DNA from: Verticiella alkaliphila
GTDB lineage: Bacteria > Pseudomonadota > Gammaproteobacteria > Burkholderiales > Burkholderiaceae_B
Direction of reading: 5' to 3'
DNA length: 64,000 nucleotides
Assembly (NCBI RefSeq): GCF_018904615.1
Contig: NZ_JADCNH010000010.1
Location: forward strand, 55,351 to 119,350
Positions 48,314 through 58,694 of this stretch are shown piece after piece (within the stretch, counting starts at the first letter, position 1; each line of letters starts with the position of its first letter). The notes beneath the pieces were generated by a model. The model was not told the DNA's origin. It saw only the letters and a list, made by a program, of their open reading frames with translations, and ran no database searches. A program made the translations under genes and the position numbers.

Positions 48314-49606
48314 TCAGCGCTCGCCGCCCGCAGCCGCCTCGCGCACGGCACGATCCGATGGCAGCCACAGCACCACCGCGGCCGTGCAGAGCGCAATGCC
48401 GGCCATGAGCAGGAAGAGCGTGGTGAAGCCCGAGACCTTCACCACCGGCCCGAGCAGCCACACGGCCGCCGAACTGATGCCGAACGACACCGCGAGCCGC
48501 ATGCCGGCCACCCGCGAGCGCACCCGATCGTCCACATATTTCACGATCATCGCATCGGTAAAGGGGATCGCGCCGAAGATGCACACCATGGCGCCGGTCA
48601 GCGCGACGAAGAGCCACCAGCCCTGGCCCACCGCTGCCAGGAGCAGCCAGGGAATCTGCGCGAGGATGATGCCCAGGTACAGCCGCTTGAGCGGCACGCG
48701 GTCGATGAGCCGGCCCACCACCACCTGGGCCAGCGAGGCGACGGCGTAGACGGCGGCGAGCAGCAGGCCGATCAGCGCGGGATCCTCGATGACGCCGGCA
48801 AAGCGCTCCACCATGAACTGCGTGTTGCCGTTGGTGGTGAAATTGAAGAGCAGGCTGCCCGTGACCGCGGCGGCGCTCATGACTGTCAGGGCGCGCATCA
48901 GCAGCGCGCGCGGCAACACGACGGCCGGCGGCTTGCGCGAGCGCCCCGGCGGCTCGCCCTGCGGCGGGCACAGCCGGGCAAAGGCCACGCCGCACGCGAT
49001 CGACGCGAGACCCGGCACCACGAAGGCCGCACGCCAGCCAAGCCACTGTACGAGAAAGCCCGTCAGCAGCGCGGCACCGGCCACGCCCAGGTTGCCCGCC
49101 AGCCCGTTCAGGCCGATGACCGCACCCGGCTGACGCGCGCGCTGCACCAGCATCGGAATGCCCACAGGGTGGTAGATGGCGGCAAAGGCACCGATCAACG
49201 TGAGCCCGGCCGCGAGCTGCCACGGCCCCTGTGCGAGCGACGTCACCAACGCCGCCACACCCAGACCAAAGAAGAACACCAGCATCATGGGGCGGCGCCC
49301 CCAGAGATCGCCCAGGCGGCCCGCCGGCACGGAGCCCAGGCCGAACAGGAAGAAGGCACCGACGCCGTAGGGCATCAGGTCCTCCCAGCGTGCAAAGCCG
49401 AATTCGGCCGCGATGCTGCCGACGGCCGTCGCGAAGATCAGGATGAAGAGGTGATCGAGCGCGTGGCCGATGTTGAGCAGGCGCACGACGGCACGGGGGT
49501 GGTCGTCCGCCGTGGCCGTGTTCACGGGCAGCGGCTGCGGGGCGAGAACGGCCTCGGCCGCGGCGGCAGGCGCCTGGGCAAGGCTCGGGGAGCGGTCAGG
49601 AGTCAT
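48314..49606 (-). CDS. MFS transporter
   Basis: A 430-aa major facilitator protein with about 12 helices after a 40-residue cytoplasmic N terminus. GLGSVPAGRLGDLWGRRPMML is the A-motif between helices 2 and 3. The layout resembles Fsr (fosmidomycin)-type exporters, but the substrate is not readable. It is divergent from an AraC-type regulator 64 bp away, its likely controller. Confidence 0.9.
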   Translation of the reverse strand: MTPDRSPSLAQAPAAAAEAVLAPQPLPVNTATADDHPRAVVRLLNIGHALDHLFILIFATAVGSIAAEFGFARWEDLMPYGVGAFFLFGLGSVPAGRLGDLWGRRPMMLVFFFGLGVAALVTSLAQGPWQLAAGLTLIGAFAAIYHPVGIPMLVQRARQPGAVIGLNGLAGNLGVAGAALLTGFLVQWLGWRAAFVVPGLASIACGVAFARLCPPQGEPPGRSRKPPAVVLPRALLMRALTVMSAAAVTGSLLFNFTTNGNTQFMVERFAGVIEDPALIGLLLAAVYAVASLAQVVVGRLIDRVPLKRLYLGIILAQIPWLLLAAVGQGWWLFVALTGAMVCIFGAIPFTDAMIVKYVDDRVRSRVAGMRLAVSFGISSAAVWLLGPVVKVSGFTTLFLLMAGIALCTAAVVLWLPSDRAVREAAAGGER

Positions 49607-49670
49607 GCCGCGCAGTGTGCGCGCAGTATCATCGGCTGTCTTTCGAGGTTTTGCAGGGAACCATCGCGAT

Positions 49671-50501
49671 ATGGACACACTGCTGCTCTTGCCGCCGTCG
49701 GAACGCGTGCCCGAGGATCTGCCGCCCGCCGACGCGGGGCCCATGCTGATCGCGCGCTGCCGATCGTTTGCCCCCGGGCACCGGATTCCGGCGCATCGGC
49801 ATGCTCGCGGACAGTTCCTGTACTCGGTGGCCGGCACCATGGGCGTGCGCACGCCAGGCCAGGTCTGGCTCGTGCCGCCCAGCCGCGCCCTGTGGCTGCC
49901 CGCAGGCACCGAGCACGTCGTGCACGCCCACGGCGACGTGCACATGCGCACGCTCTACCTCGACGCGACCAGCGCGGCCCGACTGCCGGCGCGGTGTGCC
50001 GCGCTGGACGTCACGCCCCTGCTGCGCGAACTCATCGTGCGCCTGACCACCCCCGTGGACCCGGCCGAGACCGAGGACACGCGGGATCTGGCAGCCCGGC
50101 TGGCCGTGGCCGAGATCGGCCAGTTGCCGGCCTGCGCGCTCGCGCTGCCGCTCCCGCAGAGCGCAGACCTGGCAGCCTGGTGCGAGGGCTGGCTGCGCGA
50201 GATCGGCGGCGTGCCCGGCGATGCGCTGTCGGCCGCGCCGACCAGCATGAGCCCACGCACGCTCTACCGGCGCTTCCAGCAGGAGACCGGCATCAGCTTC
50301 GTGCGCTGGCGCCAGCAGGCGTGTCTTCTCGAAGCCGTGCGCCGGCTCGCGGCGGGTGTGGCCGTCACCCGCGTGGCGCTCGATCTGGGCTATGACAGCC
50401 CGAGCGCTTTCACCGCCATGTTCCGCCGCGCGTTGGGCGCCTCGCCGCGCGCCTTCTTCGCCAGGGGCGCCAACGGCTCGACGGCGGGCGACTTCGCCTA
50501 A
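49671..50501 (+). CDS. AraC-family transcriptional regulator
   Basis: A 276-aa regulator with an N-terminal cupin-type ligand domain (about 20-120, including PAHRHARGQFLYSVAGTM) and a C-terminal double helix-turn-helix (about 175-265). SPRTLYRRFQQETGISFVRWRQQ and VALDLGYDSPSAFTAMFRRALGASP are the two halves. It is divergent from the MFS gene and probably controls it. Confidence 0.92.
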   Translation: MDTLLLLPPSERVPEDLPPADAGPMLIARCRSFAPGHRIPAHRHARGQFLYSVAGTMGVRTPGQVWLVPPSRALWLPAGTEHVVHAHGDVHMRTLYLDATSAARLPARCAALDVTPLLRELIVRLTTPVDPAETEDTRDLAARLAVAEIGQLPACALALPLPQSADLAAWCEGWLREIGGVPGDALSAAPTSMSPRTLYRRFQQETGISFVRWRQQACLLEAVRRLAAGVAVTRVALDLGYDSPSAFTAMFRRALGASPRAFFARGANGSTAGDFA

Positions 50502-50538
50502 AATGCCCGGTTAACCGTCCATTTTGCGAAGCCGCCCC

Positions 50539-53388
50539 ATGCCGCAGTCCAACGCCCCCGCCCACGCGAATCAAGCATCGTCCCAGAGCCAGGAACTCGC
50601 CAAGAGCTTCGAGCCCCAGGCCATCGAGGCGCGCTGGTACCCGGTATGGGAGCAACGCGGCTACTTCAAGGGTGGTGAGCACGTCGCACCGCAGGGCGAG
50701 GCACCTGCTCCCTTCTCGATCCAGCTGCCGCCGCCCAACGTGACCGGCACGCTACACATGGGCCACGCGTTCAACCAGACCATCATGGATGGCCTGACGC
50801 GCTACTACCGCATGCGCGGCGCGGATACCGCCTGGATCCCCGGCACGGACCACGCCGGCATCGCCACGCAGATCGTGGTCGAGCGCCGCCTGGACGCCGA
50901 GAAGATCTCGCGCCACGACCTGGGCCGCGAGGCCTTCGTCGAGAAGGTCTGGGAATGGAAGCACTACTCTGGCGGCACCATCACCGGCCAGATGCGCCGC
51001 CTGGGCGCCTCGCCGGATTGGGACCGCGAATACTTCACCATGGACGAGCGCATGTCGCGTGGCGTGGTCGAAGTCTTCGTGCGCCTCTTCGAACAAGGCC
51101 TGATCTACCGTGGCAAGCGCCTGGTCAACTGGGATCCCAAGCTCCTTACCGCCGTGAGCGACCTGGAGGTGGTGAGCGAGGAAGAAGACGGCCACCTGTG
51201 GCTGATCCGCTACCCCATGGCCGAGGGTGATGAATCCATCACCGTGGCCACCACCCGCCCCGAGACCATGCTGGGCGACGTTGCCGTCATGGTCCACCCC
51301 GAGGACGAGCGCTACGCGCACCTCGTGGGCAAGCAGGTTCGCCTGCCGCTTACGGACCGCCTGATCCCGGTCATCGCCGACGACTACGTGGACCGCGAGT
51401 TCGGCACGGGTGCGGTCAAGGTCACGCCCGCGCACGACTTCAACGACTATGCCGTCGGCCAGCGCCACGGCATCGCACCGATCTCCATCCTCACGCTGGA
51501 CGCCCGCGTGAACGAGGCGGCCCCGGCCAAGTACCAGGGCCTCGACCGCTTCGACGCCCGCAAGGCCGTGGTGGCCGATCTGGAAGCCGCCGGCCTGCTC
51601 GTGGAGACGCGCAAGCACAAGCTGATGGTGCCGCGCGGAGACCGTACCAACGCGGTGATCGAGCCCATGCTCACGGATCAGTGGTTCATGGCCATGAGCA
51701 AGCCCGCCCCGGAAGGCACGCACAACCCGGGCAAGTCGATCACGCAGGTGGCGCTGGACGCCGTGGCCGATGGCCGCGTGAAGTTCCATCCCGAGAACTG
51801 GACCACCACCTACAACCAGTGGCTGGACAACATCCAGGACTGGTGCATCTCGCGCCAGCTCTGGTGGGGTCACCAGATCCCGGCCTGGTATGCCGAGGAT
51901 GGACAGGTCTTCGTCGCGCGCACCGAAGCCGAGGCCCGCGAGAAGGCTGAGGCCGCCGGCGTGACCGGTGCCCTCACCCGCGACGCGGACGTGCTCGACA
52001 CCTGGTTCTCGTCGGGCATCGTGCCCTTCACGACGCTGGGCTGGCCCGAACAGACGCCGGACATGTCGCGCTACCTGCCCACCAGCGTGCTGGTGACGGG
52101 CTTTGACATCATCTTCTTCTGGGTGGCCCGGATGATCATGATGACGACGCACTTCACCGGCCAGGTGCCGTTCCGCGACGTCTACATGCACGGCCTCATC
52201 CGCGACGCGGAAGGCCAGAAGATGAGCAAGTCCAAGGGCAACACCCTGGACCCGGTCGATCTCATCGACGGCATCGATCTGGACGCGCTCATCGCCAAGC
52301 GCACAACCGGCCTCATGAACCCGAAGCAGGCCGAGTCGATCACCAAGAAGACCAAGCGTGAGTTCCCGGACGGCATCCCGGCCTACGGCGCGGACGCGCT
52401 GCGCTTCACGATGGCAGCCTTCGCCACGCTGGGCCGCAACATCAACTTCGACCTGAAGCGCTGCGAGGGCTACCGCAACTTCTGCAACAAGCTCTGGAAC
52501 GCCACGCGCTTCGTGCTGATGAACACCGAGGGCAAGCCGCTGGATGGCGAGGCCGAGCTGTCCTTCGCGGACCGCTGGATCATCAGCCAGCTGCAACGCA
52601 CCGAGGCCGAGATCGCCAAGGGCTTTGCCGACTACCGCTTCGACAACATCGCCAACGCGCTCTACCGCTTCGTGTGGGACGAGTACTGCGACTGGTACGT
52701 CGAGCTCGCCAAGGTGCAGATCCAGCAAGGCACGCCCGCACAGCAGTGCGGCACGCGCCGCACGCTGATCCGCGTGCTCGAAGCCGTGCTGCGCCTGGCC
52801 CACCCGGTGATCCCCTTCATCACCGAAGAGCTCTGGCAGACGGTGTCGCTGGTGGCCGGTACGCGCAAGCCCGACAGCGAGACCTCCGTGAGCGTGCAGC
52901 CCTACCCGGTGGCCGACGAGAGCCGCATCGACCCCGCCGCCGAAGCCGACGTGGCCGTGCTCAAGGCCCAGATCGACGCCGTGCGCGCCTTGCGCGGCGA
53001 GATGAGCCTGGCGCCCTCGGTGCGCGTGCCGCTCAACGCCAGCGGCGACCAGGCGGTGTTGACGCGCAACGCGCCCTACCTGGCCGCGCTCGCCCGCCTG
53101 TCCGAAGTCAACGTCGTCGACGCCCTGCCCGATCTGGGCGCGCCCGTGCAGGTGGTGGGCGACGCCCGCCTGATGCTGCACGTGGAGATCGATGTCGAGG
53201 CCGAGAAGGCCCGCCTGGACAAGGAGATCGCCCGCCTCGAGGGCGAGATCGCCAAGGCCAACAACAAGCTCGGCAACCCGAGCTTCGTCGAGCGTGCGCC
53301 GGCCGCCGTGGTCGAACAGGAGAAGGCCCGCATCGCCCAGTTCGGCCAGACGCTCACCCAGGTCCGCGAGCAGCGCGCGCGCCTGTAA
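50539..53388 (+). CDS. valS: Valyl-tRNA synthetase
   Basis: A 949-aa class Ia synthetase. The HIGH motif is HMGHAFNQT and the KMSKS motif is [12 protein letters not shown]. The CP1 editing domain lies between ([11 protein letters not shown]). The C-terminal coiled coil (about 880-945) is ValS-specific. ATG 50539 is preferred to a TTG at 50524. An antisense frame covering the gene is a codon-bias artefact. Confidence 0.98.
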   Translation: MPQSNAPAHANQASSQSQELAKSFEPQAIEARWYPVWEQRGYFKGGEHVAPQGEAPAPFSIQLPPPNVTGTLHMGHAFNQTIMDGLTRYYRMRGADTAWIPGTDHAGIATQIVVERRLDAEKISRHDLGREAFVEKVWEWKHYSGGTITGQMRRLGASPDWDREYFTMDERMSRGVVEVFVRLFEQGLIYRGKRLVNWDPKLLTAVSDLEVVSEEEDGHLWLIRYPMAEGDESITVATTRPETMLGDVAVMVHPEDERYAHLVGKQVRLPLTDRLIPVIADDYVDREFGTGAVKVTPAHDFNDYAVGQRHGIAPISILTLDARVNEAAPAKYQGLDRFDARKAVVADLEAAGLLVETRKHKLMVPRGDRTNAVIEPMLTDQWFMAMSKPAPEGTHNPGKSITQVALDAVADGRVKFHPENWTTTYNQWLDNIQDWCISRQLWWGHQIPAWYAEDGQVFVARTEAEAREKAEAAGVTGALTRDADVLDTWFSSGIVPFTTLGWPEQTPDMSRYLPTSVLVTGFDIIFFWVARMIMMTTHFTGQVPFRDVYMHGLIRDAEGQKMSKSKGNTLDPVDLIDGIDLDALIAKRTTGLMNPKQAESITKKTKREFPDGIPAYGADALRFTMAAFATLGRNINFDLKRCEGYRNFCNKLWNATRFVLMNTEGKPLDGEAELSFADRWIISQLQRTEAEIAKGFADYRFDNIANALYRFVWDEYCDWYVELAKVQIQQGTPAQQCGTRRTLIRVLEAVLRLAHPVIPFITEELWQTVSLVAGTRKPDSETSVSVQPYPVADESRIDPAAEADVAVLKAQIDAVRALRGEMSLAPSVRVPLNASGDQAVLTRNAPYLAALARLSEVNVVDALPDLGAPVQVVGDARLMLHVEIDVEAEKARLDKEIARLEGEIAKANNKLGNPSFVERAPAAVVEQEKARIAQFGQTLTQVREQRARL

Positions 53389-53509
53389 GCGTCCAGCGTC
53401 GGGTTGCCTCGCCAATGGCGCAGGCGGCCCGACGCCCGTGCCGGCAGCGTGAACCACGCGGCCTGGGACTGCCCCCTGTGTCTGTCGCGCGTCACGCCGC
53501 AGATCAGGG

Positions 53510-53538
53510 TTTTCCCTGAGAAACGATTTCCCTATAAT
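53510..53538 (+). promoter_or_regulatory. Possible promoter upstream of the ABM-domain gene
   Basis: A perfect -10 TATAAT at 53533-53538 lies 17 bp after a weak -35 (TTTTCC at 53510-53515). It is about 85 nt upstream of the ABM-domain gene. Confidence 0.35.
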
Positions 53539-53623
53539 CCGCCCATCGACTCTCGACCCGAGAGGCGTTCGCGCATGATCCGCCTGCCATCCTGGGCATG
53601 TCGTGTGCTTTGGACGGACCACC

Positions 53624-54190
53624 ATGGCAAGCGCCCTACCCCCCGCAGCTCCCGTCACCCTGCTCATCACCCGCCGCGTTGCCGCGGGTCGATACGATGA
53701 CTTCCTTGCCTGGATCCGCCGCGGCGAATCCCTGGCACAGACTTATGCCGGCCATCTGGGCTCGGGCGTGCTGTCGCCCCCGCCAGGCGGCGACGATTAC
53801 CAGATCGTGTTTCGCTTCATCGACGACGCCAGCCTGACGGCCTGGGCCGGCTCGGCCGAGCGCCAGCAATGGCTCGCCGAAGGCGCAGACCTCGTCCACG
53901 AGGCGCGGGTGGCCCGTGCAAGCGGCCTGGAAGGCTGGTTCGGCACGAGCGCGCCGCCGCGCTGGAAGCAGGCCATCACGATCTGGCTGGTGTTCTTTCC
54001 CGTGTCGCTGCTCTTCACGACCTTCGTGGGAGGCTACCTCGAAGGCCTGCCCGTCGTCTTGCGCGTGCTGGCCAGTACGGCCCTGCTCACGCCGGTCATG
54101 GTGTTCGTCTTCATCCCGCTCGCCACACGCCTCTTGCGACGCTGGCTCGTGCCGGCGCCCCGCGTGCCGACGCGCGGCGTGCCGGGCTAG
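53624..54190 (+). CDS. Antibiotic biosynthesis monooxygenase-domain membrane protein
   Basis: A 188-aa protein. The N-terminal ABM domain (about 10-100; RRVAAGRYDDFLAWIRR) is a dimeric ferredoxin-like fold. Two hydrophobic helices follow (about 122-145 and 150-172). Such ABM-2TM proteins are common and of unknown function; a monooxygenase activity should not be assumed. ATG 53624 is chosen. A terminator follows. Confidence 0.82.
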   Translation: MASALPPAAPVTLLITRRVAAGRYDDFLAWIRRGESLAQTYAGHLGSGVLSPPPGGDDYQIVFRFIDDASLTAWAGSAERQQWLAEGADLVHEARVARASGLEGWFGTSAPPRWKQAITIWLVFFPVSLLFTTFVGGYLEGLPVVLRVLASTALLTPVMVFVFIPLATRLLRRWLVPAPRVPTRGVPG

Positions 54191-54212
54191 GATCCGGGAC
54201 GCACCAACACCA

Positions 54213-54236
54213 AAAGCCCGGTCAGAGCCGGGCTTT
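54213..54236 (+). terminator. Intrinsic terminator after the ABM-domain gene
   Basis: aaagcccgg and ccgggcttt form a stem with a short loop, followed by a short T run, 20 bp after the stop at 54190 and before the convergent infA. Confidence 0.75.
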
Positions 54237-54303
54237 CGATGACACGATACGACAAGCTCGCTGCGCGGCACGTGCCGCGTAGCGACGCGCCCGTCAGGCG
54301 CTA

Positions 54304-54561
54304 TCAGCCGCGCGGGCGGCGCGGGGCGGCCTGCGGACGGCCCGGCAGGTGCCGGAACGTGATACGACCCTTGGTCAGGTCGTACGGAGACAACTCGAGC
54401 GAGACTTTGTCACCCGCGAGAATGCGGATGTGGTTCTTGCGCATCTTGCCGGACGAATACGCGGTGAGCGAGTGACCGTTCTCCAGCGTAATGCGGTAGC
54501 GCGAGTCGGGCAGGACTTCGTCAACCGTCCCGTTCATCTCAATGAGTTCTTCTCTGGCCAA
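54304..54561 (-). CDS. infA: Translation initiation factor IF-1
   Basis: An 85-aa IF-1 (S1/OB fold) that binds the 30S A site. It reads [20 protein letters not shown], then [17 protein letters not shown] and [16 protein letters not shown]. It is longer than the 72-aa core family because of a Pro/Arg-rich tail; such second IF-1 copies occur in betaproteobacteria. The start codon is TTG (54561), with AGAGGT about 7 nt upstream, which may limit expression. Confidence 0.93.
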   Translation of the reverse strand: MAREELIEMNGTVDEVLPDSRYRITLENGHSLTAYSSGKMRKNHIRILAGDKVSLELSPYDLTKGRITFRHLPGRPQAAPRRPRG

Positions 54562-54774
54562 TACGTAACCTCTTAGGTGGGATCGAGAACAAGCGCTCGG
54601 TTGCCTGGCGCATGCACATGCTTATCTTGTAGCGACGTACATGCGCGACACGGCATCCACCCTCGATACGACGAGGGCCAACCAACGCTTGGGAGATAAC
54701 CCTAAATTTTACGCCAAAGATGCGTCAAAGTCTCGCACAAAGTCCGAACGTGTGATAACGAACAACATCGCTTG

Positions 54775-55365
54775 TCAGACGACGAGCGGCGGCGGCGTCA
54801 TCGGCGCGGGTACGGGATGCCGCAACGCGGCCTCCTGATCCAGGACGAGCCGCATCTTGTCGATGCGCCCGCCCCGCGCCTCCGCAGCGCTGCGGCGCAG
54901 ATCGCCAATGGAGAACGGATCTGAGCGGTCGCTCCAGACCCAGCGCATGACGCACAGCGTGGACGGGCAGAGCTGGTTCGTCAGGGCATGCAGGGTCTCG
55001 CCCGGCACGGGCACCGCGCGCTCCTGCACCACCGCATCGGACCAGGCGGCCTTGAGCCAGAAGAACACGATCAGGCCAAGGATTGCCACCAGCCCCCACC
55101 AGAGGTAGGGATTGATGCGCGTGAGAAAGCTGACCGCGGCCGCGTCAGGCGTGCCGAGCGCACTGTAAGTGACGGTGCGGCCGTAACTCAGGATGAGGTT
55201 GGCCACCACGACATACACGGCCACCACGATCACCACCAGCGCCACCCGGCGCAAGAGGTAGGGCATGCCCAGCCGCGCGGCCGTGCGTCGCATGAGTCGG
55301 CAATCCGCGCGCACGCGCTCGGGTTGGGCTTCGGGCACTGCGGCGATCACATCCGTCACGGTCAA
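54775..55365 (-). CDS. Two-helix membrane protein of unknown function
   Basis: A 196-aa protein with two transmembrane helices (about 40-62 and 88-108). A cytoplasmic C-terminal region of about 85 residues is followed by a Pro-rich tail. I do not recognise a family. It is divergent from ghrA, with 132 bp between. Confidence 0.65.
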   Translation of the reverse strand: MTVTDVIAAVPEAQPERVRADCRLMRRTAARLGMPYLLRRVALVVIVVAVYVVVANLILSYGRTVTYSALGTPDAAAVSFLTRINPYLWWGLVAILGLIVFFWLKAAWSDAVVQERAVPVPGETLHALTNQLCPSTLCVMRWVWSDRSDPFSIGDLRRSAAEARGGRIDKMRLVLDQEAALRHPVPAPMTPPPLVV

Positions 55366-55497
55366 GCTCCTGAATTCAGCGCGCGGGCTAACGCAAGCAT
55401 TGTGCCATCGCCCCCTGCACCTGCGCGCCTCCCGTGGCGCCCGGCCAACGCCGGTTTGCTATCGTTGCCTCTTTTCGCCTTACCGCCAGGAATCCCC

Positions 55498-56430
55498 ATG
55501 CACCTTCTCCTTGCCATCACCGGCGACCCCAAGGCCCAGCGCTGGATCGAGGCCTTCCAGCGCCAGTTGCCCGACGCCCGCATCAGCGTCTGGTCGGATG
55601 ACGCCGAGCCCGTGGACGCGGACTACGCCGTCGTCTGGCATCCGCCGGCCGCGCTCTTCACGCGCGAGACCCGCCTGCGCGCGGTGTTCAACATCGGCGC
55701 CGGGGTGGATGGCCTGCTGTCCGTGCCCACGCTGCCGGCGGACCTGCCCGTGATCCGTCTGGAAGATGCCGGCATGTCGGTGCAGATGGCCGAGTACGTG
55801 CTGCACGCGCTGTGGGAAGTCTCGCGCGATTTCGCGGCCTACCGCCGTCAGGAGCCCGAGGGCAACTGGAAGGTGCTGCCCGTGACGCGACGCGAGCAAT
55901 GGACGGTGGGCGTGCTGGGCCTGGGCCAGGTCGGCCGGCGCGTGGCCGAGGCCACGGCCAGCTTCGGCTACCCGACGGCGGGATGGTCGCGCACGCCGCG
56001 CGAGATTGCCGGCATCGAGACCTTCGCAGGCTCAGACGCGCTGCCCGCGTTCCTCGCCCGCACGCGCGTGCTCGTGAACGTGCTGCCGCTGACCGACGAC
56101 ACGCGCGACATCCTCGCGGCGCCGCTCTTCGCGCAGCTGCCGCAGGGCGCCCACGTCATCAACGTCGGCCGTGGCCAGCACCTGGTGGAGGACGATCTCC
56201 TCGCCGCCCTGGAGAGCGGCCAGCTGGCCGGCGCAACGCTGGACGTGTTCCGCACGGAACCCCTGCCGGCCGAGCACGCGTTCTGGCGTCACCCGGCCAT
56301 CACCGTGACCCCGCACACCGCCGCCCGCACGCTGCGCGCCGAATCGGTCGCGCAGATCGCCGGGAAGATCCGGCGTCTGGAGTCCGGCGAAGACGCTGGC
56401 GGCCAGGTCGAACGCGGCCGGGGGTACTGA
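55498..56430 (+). CDS. ghrA: Glyoxylate/hydroxypyruvate reductase A
   Basis: A 310-aa NAD(P)H-dependent 2-hydroxyacid dehydrogenase. The nucleotide-binding motif is GVLGLGQVGRRVAEATASFG. The catalytic Arg is in NIGAGVDGLL or later in NVGRGQHL, and the catalytic His is in TPHTAART near the C terminus. It reduces glyoxylate and hydroxypyruvate. It converges with a Bug gene. Confidence 0.9.
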   Translation: MHLLLAITGDPKAQRWIEAFQRQLPDARISVWSDDAEPVDADYAVVWHPPAALFTRETRLRAVFNIGAGVDGLLSVPTLPADLPVIRLEDAGMSVQMAEYVLHALWEVSRDFAAYRRQEPEGNWKVLPVTRREQWTVGVLGLGQVGRRVAEATASFGYPTAGWSRTPREIAGIETFAGSDALPAFLARTRVLVNVLPLTDDTRDILAAPLFAQLPQGAHVINVGRGQHLVEDDLLAALESGQLAGATLDVFRTEPLPAEHAFWRHPAITVTPHTAARTLRAESVAQIAGKIRRLESGEDAGGQVERGRGY

Positions 56431-56446
56431 GCCAGCCCCACCGGAC

Positions 56447-56484
56447 TCAGACAGGCAGCGGCCAGCGGCCGAGTGCCTGTCTGA
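56447..56484. terminator. Stem-loop between convergent ghrA and Bug genes
   Basis: tcagacaggca and tgcctgtctga are 11-bp perfect inverted repeats with a 16-nt GC-rich loop. No T run is seen, so factor-independent termination is uncertain. It lies between two convergent genes. Confidence 0.45.
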
Positions 56485-56498
56485 TCCGATCAGGGCCC

Positions 56499-57569
56499 TT
56501 ACTGCGCGTCCAGCTTGATGCCGCGCGACCGGATGATCTCGGCCCAGCGCGCATGGTCCTCTGCCATGTAAGTGACCACCTGCGACTCGGGCATGGGATC
56601 CTTGACCAGATAGCCCAGCTCACTCAGCGACTGCCGCAGCTTGGGATCCTGCAGTGCCGCATCCGTGGCGGCCTTCAGGCGCTGCGCCGCCGCGTCCGGC
56701 ACGCCCTTGGGCACGGCAAGGGCGAACCACACGGCAGCCTGATAGCCCGGGTACGTTTCCGCCACCGTCGGTACGTCAGGCATGGCGGGCAGACGCTGCG
56801 GGGTCGTCACGGCCAGCGCCTTGAGCTTGCCCGCCTTCACCTGCGGCACGGCCGTGGGCAAGGCATCGAACATCACGTCCACCTGACCGCCCAGCAAGTC
56901 GTTCAGCGCCGGCGCGCTGCCCTTGTACGGCACGTGCGTCATCTCGATACCCGCCATTTGGCGGAACATTTCACCCGCCAAGTGCAGTGAACTTCCGGTT
57001 CCGGTGGAAGCGTAGTTCACGCGCCCGCCCCGCGCCTTGGCGAAGTCGGCGAACCCTGACGCGGAATCCGCTGCCAGCCCCGGGGGCACGACCATGATGA
57101 GCGGCACTTCGGTCAACAGCGACAGCACCCGGAAATCCCGCTCGGGCACGTAGTTCAGCTTCGGGTACAGCAACGGATTGAGCACGAGCGTGGCGCCCGC
57201 CGGCAGAAAGAGCGTGTAGCCGTCGGCGTCGGCTCTGGCCGCCATGTCCGCGCCCACGATGGTGTTGGCCCCGGGGCGGTTCTCCACGATCACGGGCTGG
57301 CCCAACTCGGCCGACATGCGCTCGGCCAGCGTGCGCCCGAGCACGTCGGTCGTGCCGCCAGGCGTGTAGGGCACGATCAAACGCAGCGGGCGCTCCGGAA
57401 ACGCCGCCGCCGCCGCGCTGGTCGCGCCCACCGCGAGCATCACGCCCACCAGGAGCGCACCCCAGCCGCTTCGTCGATGCACCGCACGTGCTCGGGCGTT
57501 CCTGCGAGCACCATCGGCGGTCGCGACGCGCGCGCAACGTCCCGCACCCATTCGTGAAAAGGGGAACAT
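56499..57569 (-). CDS. Bug-family tripartite tricarboxylate transporter substrate-binding protein
   Basis: A 356-aa periplasmic binding protein. A long N-terminal leader with a hydrophobic segment (GALLVGVMLAVGATSAAAAA) is followed by the mature start FPERPLRLIVPYTPGGTTDVLGR, VIVENRPGANTIVGADMAA and HVPYKGSAPALNDLLGGQVDVMFD, all family motifs. ATG 57569 is used; a later ATG at 57551 would give a shorter leader. It follows the SDR gene by 56 bp on the same strand, so the two may form one unit. No permease is adjacent. Confidence 0.9.
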   Translation of the reverse strand: MFPFSRMGAGRCARVATADGARRNARARAVHRRSGWGALLVGVMLAVGATSAAAAAFPERPLRLIVPYTPGGTTDVLGRTLAERMSAELGQPVIVENRPGANTIVGADMAARADADGYTLFLPAGATLVLNPLLYPKLNYVPERDFRVLSLLTEVPLIMVVPPGLAADSASGFADFAKARGGRVNYASTGTGSSLHLAGEMFRQMAGIEMTHVPYKGSAPALNDLLGGQVDVMFDALPTAVPQVKAGKLKALAVTTPQRLPAMPDVPTVAETYPGYQAAVWFALAVPKGVPDAAAQRLKAATDAALQDPKLRQSLSELGYLVKDPMPESQVVTYMAEDHARWAEIIRSRGIKLDAQ

Positions 57570-57625
57570 GCTCAGTCTCCTCGCCTGCCTCGCAGGGCAG
57601 GTCGTTGCCCGCCGAATGGCGGAAA

Positions 57626-58500
57626 TCAGCTCGCCGTGCGCAACGCCTTGTCCTGGGCATCCTTGCGGCGGATCGCCTCCCGCATCTCCTGCCACTGCGC
57701 ATCGGTGAGATCCGCGAGTTCGGTGAAGGACGCCCCATTCTGCCGGTGGCCAGCGCCATCGATCGCGATGGTCTCGCCCGTGAGCCACTGCACGCCGTCG
57801 GCCATGAGGAAGACGGCCAGGTTCTGCAGTTCACTCATGCGACCGTTGCGGCCCATCGGATTGACCACGTCCTTGTCCGTCCAGGCGGCCTTCGGGCTCA
57901 GCCGGGCATTGGCACCTTCGGTCGGGAAGACGCCCGGCGCGATCGCGTTCAGGCGAATGCCATAGCGGCCCCACTCCACCGCCAGCGACTTGGTCATCAC
58001 GTCCAGGCCCGCCTTGCTCATGGCCGACGGCACCACGAAGGGCGCGCCCGTGCGCACCCAGGTGACGAGGATGGAGACGATGCTGCCGGGCACACCTTCG
58101 GCGATCCAGCGCCGGCCCACGTGGTGGGTGACGTAATAGGTGCCATGCAGCACGGTATTCGCAATGGCATCGAACCCGCGCGGGACACGTCCTGTGTCTG
58201 GCTGATGAAGTTGCCGGCGGCGTTGTTCACGAGACCGTGCAACGGCCCCTCCGCCCAGATCGCCTCGACCATCGCAGCCACGGCCTCGGCCGAACGGATG
58301 TCCACCGCCTGCGTCTGCACACGCCCACCGTACTCGGCGGTCAGCGCGTGCGCCGTCTCGTCCAGCACGCTCTGCCGGCGGCCGCAAATGACGAGATCGG
58401 CGCCCAGCGACAGGTACTTCGCGGCAATCTCCCGGCCCAGGCCGGAACCACCGCCCGTGACGAGAATGCGCTTGCCCTTGAGCAGATCGGGCTGGAACAT
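57626..58500 (-). pseudogene. SDR-family 2,4-dienoyl-CoA reductase-like oxidoreductase, single-base frameshift
   Basis: Short-chain dehydrogenase. The N terminus MFQPDLLKGKRILVTGGGSGLG binds NAD(P). The frame runs through LHGLVNNAAGNFISQTQDVS and breaks near 58188; the next frame continues RGFDAIANTVLHGTYYVTHHVG and SKAGLDVMTKSLAVEWGRYGIRLNAIAPG to a stop at 57626. One extra C in tcccgcg restores VSPRGFDA and a 291-aa protein. The usual YxxxK tyrosine is not seen (SAMSKAG instead), as in DECR-type dienoyl-CoA reductases, so fatty-acid oxidation is likely. Confidence 0.87.
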
Positions 58501-58694
58501 GATGTCGACTCCCCTGTCGCCGCGCGACGATACGCGCCCGTGACGGCCCGGCGTCAGCGGGTGTCACGAGCGATTCACGATGCGTCGATTCTAGGAAGGG
58601 GAGCCGGGCCCGGCATGGCGGTAAACCCTCGCCGCGGCTTCGCGATTGGCGAAGGGGGGGTTCGGGCGAGCGGCAAGGCCGCCCGCCCGGCGCG

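Noticed and set aside
48062..50395. 777-codon plus-strand frame over the MFS and AraC genes
   Set aside because: It runs antisense through the MFS gene and out of phase through the AraC gene, both of which have clear motifs.
50752..53670. Open frame of 972 codons antisense to valS
   Set aside because: valS is unambiguous with HIGH and KMSKS motifs; the antisense frame is His/Val/Gly-rich with no recognisable domain.
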